A DNA stretch of 64,000 nt from contig JAHJRQ010000015.1 in the NCBI GenBank assembly GCA_018830485.1, forward strand, positions 186,001 to 250,000, read 5' to 3'. Position numbers and translations under genes: made by a program. Position 1 is the stretch's first letter, and each line of letters starts with the position of its first letter. Source of the DNA: Pseudomonadota bacterium. Its GTDB lineage: Bacteria > Desulfobacterota > Desulfobulbia > Desulfobulbales > Desulfurivibrionaceae. Positions 60,214 to 64,000 of the stretch are shown piece by piece. A model generated the notes under the pieces. The model ran no database searches. It saw nothing but the letters and a program-made list of their open reading frames with translations, and had not been told where the DNA came from.

Positions 60214-61530
60214 ATGCCAGCCATCTTTGCCCTGATCGACTGCAACAACTTCTATGTCTCCTGTGAACGGGTGTTCAACCCCGAGCTTGCGGGCAAACCG
60301 GTGGTCGTGCTCTCCAACAACGACGGCTGCATCATCGCCCGCTCCAACGAGGCCAAGGAACTGGGCATCACGATGGGGGAGCCATATTTCCGATGCAAAC
60401 CCCTGCTCGAGCGTCATCAGGTCCGGACCTTCTCCTCCAACTATGCCCTGTACGGCGACATGTCCCAACGGGTCATGGAAATCCTGAGCCGGCTGGAGCC
60501 CCAAGTGGAGATCTATTCCATCGATGAGGCCTTTATCCGGCTGCCTCTGGCCGGCGAGGAGACCCTGCGCAGAACCGGCGAGAACATCCGGAACACCATC
60601 CGGCAGCAGACCGGCATCCCGGTCTCCATCGGCTTTGGCCCCACCAAAACCCTGGCCAAGATCGCCAACCGCCTGGCCAAAAAAATCCCGGAGCATGGCG
60701 GGGTGTTTGCCATACTGCCGGGCAGCGATATTGATGCTGTCCTGAAGAATATCGAGGCGGGGGAGGTGTGGGGCATCGGTGGCCGCTCCACACGGAAACT
60801 GGCCGGACAAGGCATCCGCACCGCCTACGACCTGAGCCGGGCCAACGAGACCTGGATCAGAAAGCACCTGAGCATCACCGGAATCAGGACCATGCATGAG
60901 CTGCAGGGCCTCTCCTGTTTCTCCTTAGAGGAGGGCCCGGTGCCCAAACAATCCATCGCCTGCTCCAGATCATTTGGCGCCCTGGCAAGTGATCTCCATG
61001 AGATGCGCGAGGCAGCTTCTTCCTATGTCTCCCGTGCAGCCGAGAAGCTCCGTGGCCAACAGCTCAAGGCCGGATGCCTCACCCTGTACCTCACCACCAA
61101 CCGTTTTCGCACCGACCTGCCCCAGTATGCCAACAGCAGAACCATTGCCCTGCCCTGCCCCACCTCGGACACGGCCGAGCTGATCGAACAGGCGGTGCGC
61201 TGCCTCAAAGAGCTGTTCCGGCCGGGGTATGCCTACCAGAAGGTGGGGGTGGTCCTCACCGATCTGATCCCGGCCCATATCCACCAGGGCAACCTATTCG
61301 CCACCCCCCGCAGGAACCGGGACAACCTTTCCCAGGCCCTTGACCGGATCAACCAACGCTGGGGCACGGACACGCTCCAGTACGCCTCTGCCGGGCTGAG
61401 CAAACCCTGGCACCATAAACAGGCTATGAAATCGCCCTCCTATACCACCAACTGGCGAGAGCTTCCTGTTGCCCAAGCGTGTCTGCCGCCAAGACTGACA
61501 GTGAATGCGCACACTGTCCCAGAAACCTAA
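60214..61530 (+). CDS. umuC: UmuC, Y-family DNA polymerase V catalytic subunit
   Basis: 438 residues. Catalytic residues: Asp in FALIDCNNFYVSCERVF and YSIDEAFIRL; VVVLSNNDGCIIARSNEAK (NNDGC motif) and GFGPTKTLAKIANRLAKK follow. Performs translesion synthesis in the SOS response. Confidence 0.95.
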   Translation: MPAIFALIDCNNFYVSCERVFNPELAGKPVVVLSNNDGCIIARSNEAKELGITMGEPYFRCKPLLERHQVRTFSSNYALYGDMSQRVMEILSRLEPQVEIYSIDEAFIRLPLAGEETLRRTGENIRNTIRQQTGIPVSIGFGPTKTLAKIANRLAKKIPEHGGVFAILPGSDIDAVLKNIEAGEVWGIGGRSTRKLAGQGIRTAYDLSRANETWIRKHLSITGIRTMHELQGLSCFSLEEGPVPKQSIACSRSFGALASDLHEMREAASSYVSRAAEKLRGQQLKAGCLTLYLTTNRFRTDLPQYANSRTIALPCPTSDTAELIEQAVRCLKELFRPGYAYQKVGVVLTDLIPAHIHQGNLFATPRRNRDNLSQALDRINQRWGTDTLQYASAGLSKPWHHKQAMKSPSYTTNWRELPVAQACLPPRLTVNAHTVPET

Positions 61531-61575
61531 AATAGAGCCTGTTTTATTTTAGGTTAACTAACTAACCTAAAATAA
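61524..61575 (+). terminator. umuC terminator region with competing hairpins
   Basis: TTATTTTAGGTTA (61544-61556) pairs perfectly over 13 bp with TAACCTAAAATAA (61563-61575). The first arm can instead pair with AACCTAAAATA at 61525-61535, which overlaps the umuC stop codon, so two structures exclude one another. AT-rich stem, no long T-run. Confidence 0.5.
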
Positions 61576-61813
61576 GCGACCGCAACAAACCACAAGGTTC
61601 CGGTTGTTTTCAATTCCGCCGTCCGAATCACACTGAGAGGTGGCCCCAGTAAATAGGACAGTGTGTTAAGGTGGACAGTCGCACACTGACTGGCGATGAG
61701 ATAAGACCCCTCTACGATTTACACAAAATTCTTTACACTTCTTCCAGAGAATTTGTGGGTGAACCGGAATATCTTTACAGGCAAACCAGCGTTACCCTAA
61801 CCCTGCCACATTC
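61576..61813. other. Intergenic region with possible mobile-element end
   Basis: GGCCCCAGTAAATAGGACA near 61640 followed by a GGACA/GGAC-rich stretch looks like a solitary insertion-sequence end. An imperfect dyad CACAAAATTCT...AGAATTTGTG spans about 61718-61760. No gene is seen. Confidence 0.3.
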
Positions 61814-61921
61814 CCGTACGTGATATTTTCTGTTTTTTTACGGCGTCCATTCTTATTTTTATCCCGTACGTTACATTTTTCTTGTTTTAAAACAGTCATG
61901 GTGATAATTTGTACCGTACGA
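61813..61921 (+). promoter_or_regulatory. Three evenly spaced CCGTACG operator-like repeats
   Basis: CCGTACG occurs at 61814-61820, 61864-61870 and 61914-61920, exactly 50 bp apart. Each contains the self-complementary CGTACG. The last ends 23 bp before hipB. AT-rich DNA lies between. A HipB-type autoregulator is the obvious candidate to bind them. Confidence 0.65.
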
Positions 61922-61943
61922 TACGTTTTGTTGGGAGGAAATT

Positions 61944-62228
61944 ATGAACCAAGATGATATCTCTTACGGCGCAATTCACAACGCTCAAGAACTTGGCCGT
62001 CTCGTGCGCGCTCATCGCAAGCGCCGGAGTCTGACGCTTGAGACCGTTTCCGGGCTTGGCAATATGAGCCCCCGTTTTTTGTCCGAGTTTGAACGGGGCA
62101 AGGAGACTGCCGAGATCGGCAAGATTTTGAAGGCGCTTCGCACCCTTGGCCTGGAGGTGGTAATTCAGCCGCGCGGACGAGGGGCGTCCGGGGTTTGCCC
62201 GGGCCAGACCGCAGGGGAATCCCAATGA
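61944..62228 (+). CDS. hipB: HipB-like XRE antitoxin/regulator
   Basis: 94 residues; GGGAGGAAAT precedes ATG 61944. Helix-turn-helix: LGRLVRAHRKRRSLTLETVSG, then GNMSPRFLSEFERGKETAEIGK (parts). The stop overlaps hipA (ATGA). It neutralises HipA and represses the operon. Confidence 0.9.
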   Translation: MNQDDISYGAIHNAQELGRLVRAHRKRRSLTLETVSGLGNMSPRFLSEFERGKETAEIGKILKALRTLGLEVVIQPRGRGASGVCPGQTAGESQ

Positions 62229-63478
62229 GTGTGGTTGATGCCCTGAATGTCTGGCATGCGCAGCGCCTGGCAGGTCAACTCCGGCGCAACCCGTTTGGAG
62301 CCATGGGGTTTCATTACGACCCGGAATGGCTTGCGGGCGGGGGCTTTGCCATCTCCCGCAGCCTGCCGCTCACGGCCCGCGAATTTGCTCCCGAGAGCGG
62401 CATCGCCCATCGTTTCTTCGCCAATCTGCTGCCCGAAGGGACGGTGCGCGAGCGCCTTGTCCGCGACCTCAAGCTGCCAGATACGGATTTCGATCTGCTG
62501 CTCGCTTTCGGCGGCGAATGCGCCGGGGCGCTGTCGGTCTTGCCGGAAGGCCTTCGGCCTGCACAGGAGGAGCAGTACAGGGAGCTAACGGAAAAGGAGC
62601 TGGTCGACCTGGTGGCGCGACGGGGCGCGATCCCTGCGGCTTGGCCGGCGGGCCAGCGTCCGCGGCTGTCGCTTGCCGGAGCCCAGGACAAGTGTCCGGT
62701 GCTGGTGCATGACGGCCGGTATTTCCTGCCGCAAGGCGAGGCGCCCTCCAGCCACATCCTGAAATTCGAGCTGGCGGACTATCACCATCTACCCGCGTAT
62801 GAAACTTTCACAACCAGACTCGCAAGGGCCATCGGTTTGCCGGTGGTGGACATCGTCATGCGCTCAAGCGGGCGGACCCGCTATGCGCAGATCACCCGCT
62901 ACGACCGACTGCGGAATGAAGGCGGCGGGGTGTGGCGGTTGCATCAGGAAGATTTCTGTCAGGCCCTGGGCCTTGGACACGAAAAGAAATACCAGGAGCA
63001 CGGTGGCCCGTCCTTTGCCGAGTGTTACCGCCTGGTGCAGGAGGCTTCCAGCGAACCGGCCATTGACGCGCAGCACCTGTTGCGCTGGCAGATATTCAAT
63101 GTCCTGGCGGGCAACTCGGACGGTCACGCCAAGAATCTCTCCCTGCTGCACTTGCCGGATGGCCAGACCCGTCTGGCGCCGTTTTATGACCTGGTGTGTA
63201 CCCGCGCGATCGAGCGTATTGATCAGCATCTCGCCTTTGAGGTCGGGAGCGAGCGCAACCCCTGCCTGATCACCCCGTCTCACTGGGAAGCACTTGCCAG
63301 GGCGTGCGATGTACGACCTCGGTTTCTCGGCAATCTGCTGGAAGAGGCTGCTTCACTGCTTCAGGAACACCTCGTGCCCGTACGCGAGGCATTCGAGGCT
63401 GATTACGGCGTCTATCCGGCCCTGCAACGCATCGAACAGATCGTATCTAAACAATGCCGGCGGTTCGCGAAAAGATAG
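62225..63478 (+). CDS. hipA: HipA-like serine/threonine kinase toxin
   Basis: 417 residues from ATG 62225. HipA N-terminal part (FRFANLLPEG-type: HRFFANLLPEGTVRERLV), SLAGAQDKCPVLV, and the kinase catalytic NSDGHAKNLSLLHL and FYDLVCT. E. coli HipA phosphorylates glutamyl-tRNA synthetase, inducing dormancy. The catalytic Asp and metal-binding Asp are present, so the toxin appears intact. Confidence 0.92.
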   Translation: MSVVDALNVWHAQRLAGQLRRNPFGAMGFHYDPEWLAGGGFAISRSLPLTAREFAPESGIAHRFFANLLPEGTVRERLVRDLKLPDTDFDLLLAFGGECAGALSVLPEGLRPAQEEQYRELTEKELVDLVARRGAIPAAWPAGQRPRLSLAGAQDKCPVLVHDGRYFLPQGEAPSSHILKFELADYHHLPAYETFTTRLARAIGLPVVDIVMRSSGRTRYAQITRYDRLRNEGGGVWRLHQEDFCQALGLGHEKKYQEHGGPSFAECYRLVQEASSEPAIDAQHLLRWQIFNVLAGNSDGHAKNLSLLHLPDGQTRLAPFYDLVCTRAIERIDQHLAFEVGSERNPCLITPSHWEALARACDVRPRFLGNLLEEAASLLQEHLVPVREAFEADYGVYPALQRIEQIVSKQCRRFAKR

Positions 63479-63896
63479 CCGGAAAATTCATCCGCTGAAT
63501 CCGTGGATGAACCTGTTTTTTTTACCGTCTGGAGAGCGTAAGCCGCGCTAAGAGCTTTGCCTCGGCAAGCCGACTTGTCTTCAGCGTAATTTTTATTTCC
63601 GATTTTTTCATGGCCGGACGGAGGGAAATGGGTACCCGACGTCGGAAGTGGCAATGCCCGCAGGAATCGCGCACAAAATAGTTCGGCATTGCCTCCTCCA
63701 TGGACTCGATTATCTACCGGCACGGTGTACAAGTCGTCGAATCCACAGAGAATATGTCGAACAAAATCTAATAGTTGGCGAAAAAATGGTGGGAGGATCG
63801 CCGCGCCTGTGAGTGATTGGGCCACACAGGGCTCCTCTCTTGCCTAACAATATTTTTTACAGCCATGGGGATAACTGCCTTGCACATGGCACCATA
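63479..63896. other. Region downstream of hipA without a supported gene
   Basis: Short open frames occur on both strands, but none has a convincing start signal, length or motif. Composition is mixed. It could be decayed mobile DNA. Confidence 0.35.
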
Positions 63897-63926
63897 TACC
63901 CCCAATGTTACCCCCCAGTTACCCCC
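63897..63926. repeat. Three TACCCCC repeats
   Basis: TACCCCC at 63897-63903, 63909-63915 and 63920-63926, one helical turn (11-12 bp) apart. Such phased C/G-runs can be protein-binding iterons. Confidence 0.5.
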
Positions 63927-63961
63927 GGATTGCAATGGTTTTCCTTGCACAACCCCGGACA

Positions 63962-63998
63962 CAAAAAAGCCCACAAACCTTATGGAATGCGGGCTTTC
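63962..63998 (-). terminator. Probable minus-strand terminator at the right edge
   Basis: AAAGCCC (63966-63972) pairs with GGGCTTT (63991-63997); the A-run 63963-63968 is a U-tract on minus. It would end a transcript entering from beyond the window. Confidence 0.5.
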
Positions 63999-64000
63999 TG

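Noticed and set aside
63768-63974. Minus-strand 68-codon frame near the right edge as an integrase start
   Set aside because: No integrase N-terminal motif is visible and the frame contains the repeat tract; not enough support for a gene.

Overview
The window (about 60% G+C, dense, mostly short intergenic gaps) looks like the chromosome of an anaerobic, sulfur-metabolising bacterium of the Desulfobacterota, most likely a Desulfobulbaceae/Desulfobulbales relative. The placement rests on gene content read from translations, not on a database search: a YeeE/YedE-TusA-DsrE set, a molybdopterin enzyme of the polysulfide/thiosulfate reductase type, desulfoferrodoxin, a flavodiiron oxygen reductase, a DVU0298-type HEAT protein, and a DHH-CBS-tRNA nucleotidyltransferase fusion.

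Layout. 1-8 kb: a divergent sensory locus (membrane protein plus PAS sensor kinase on minus; sigma-54 response regulator on plus), then a perfect -24/-12 promoter and an operon with a split TauE/SafE exporter, a lone receiver domain, a Tat-less molybdoenzyme and its ferredoxin subunit. 8-18.4 kb: Usp protein, divergent EF-G-like GTPase, AcuI/YhdH reductase, lipoprotein, ABC-type binding protein with a divergent hybrid kinase, and a radical SAM protein. 18.5-27.3 kb: an oxygen-defence block (Fur/PerR regulator, rubrerythrin remnant, superoxide reductase, ferritin, flavodiiron protein) followed by an Rrf2 regulator, a DUF4492 protein and cytochrome bd with a small CydX-like subunit. 27.4-36.6 kb: DmeF/MarR metal efflux, a repeat-rich patch with a BrnT-type toxin-antitoxin pair, metY-metX-metW, an inositol monophosphatase, an MFS exporter and a FliK-like protein. 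36.6-41.9 kb: a response regulator/kinase and the YeeE-TusA-DsrE cluster, which resembles the cluster reported as a marker of sulfur disproportionation. 42-57.5 kb: two L,D-transpeptidases, mobB-mobA-moeA (cofactor supply for molybdoenzymes such as that at 5.4 kb), serS, a diguanylate cyclase, ddl with a perfect in-frame triple repeat, a GlcD-type oxidase, rpsU, xer, the CCA-type fusion and a site-2 protease. 57.6-64 kb: an accessory end with unknown genes, transposase relics, a cupin, a second copy of a MITE-like repeat, umuDC, a hipBA module with evenly spaced operator-like repeats, and an unassigned edge.

Working hypothesis: the sigma-54 operon and the YeeE-TusA-DsrE cluster handle sulfur intermediates (sulfite, thiosulfate, sulfane sulfur) in the cytoplasm, while the SOR/ferritin/FprA/cytochrome bd genes protect against oxygen. 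Motifs and gene order are visible; substrates and regulation are inferred. No tRNA, rRNA or CRISPR array was recognised.
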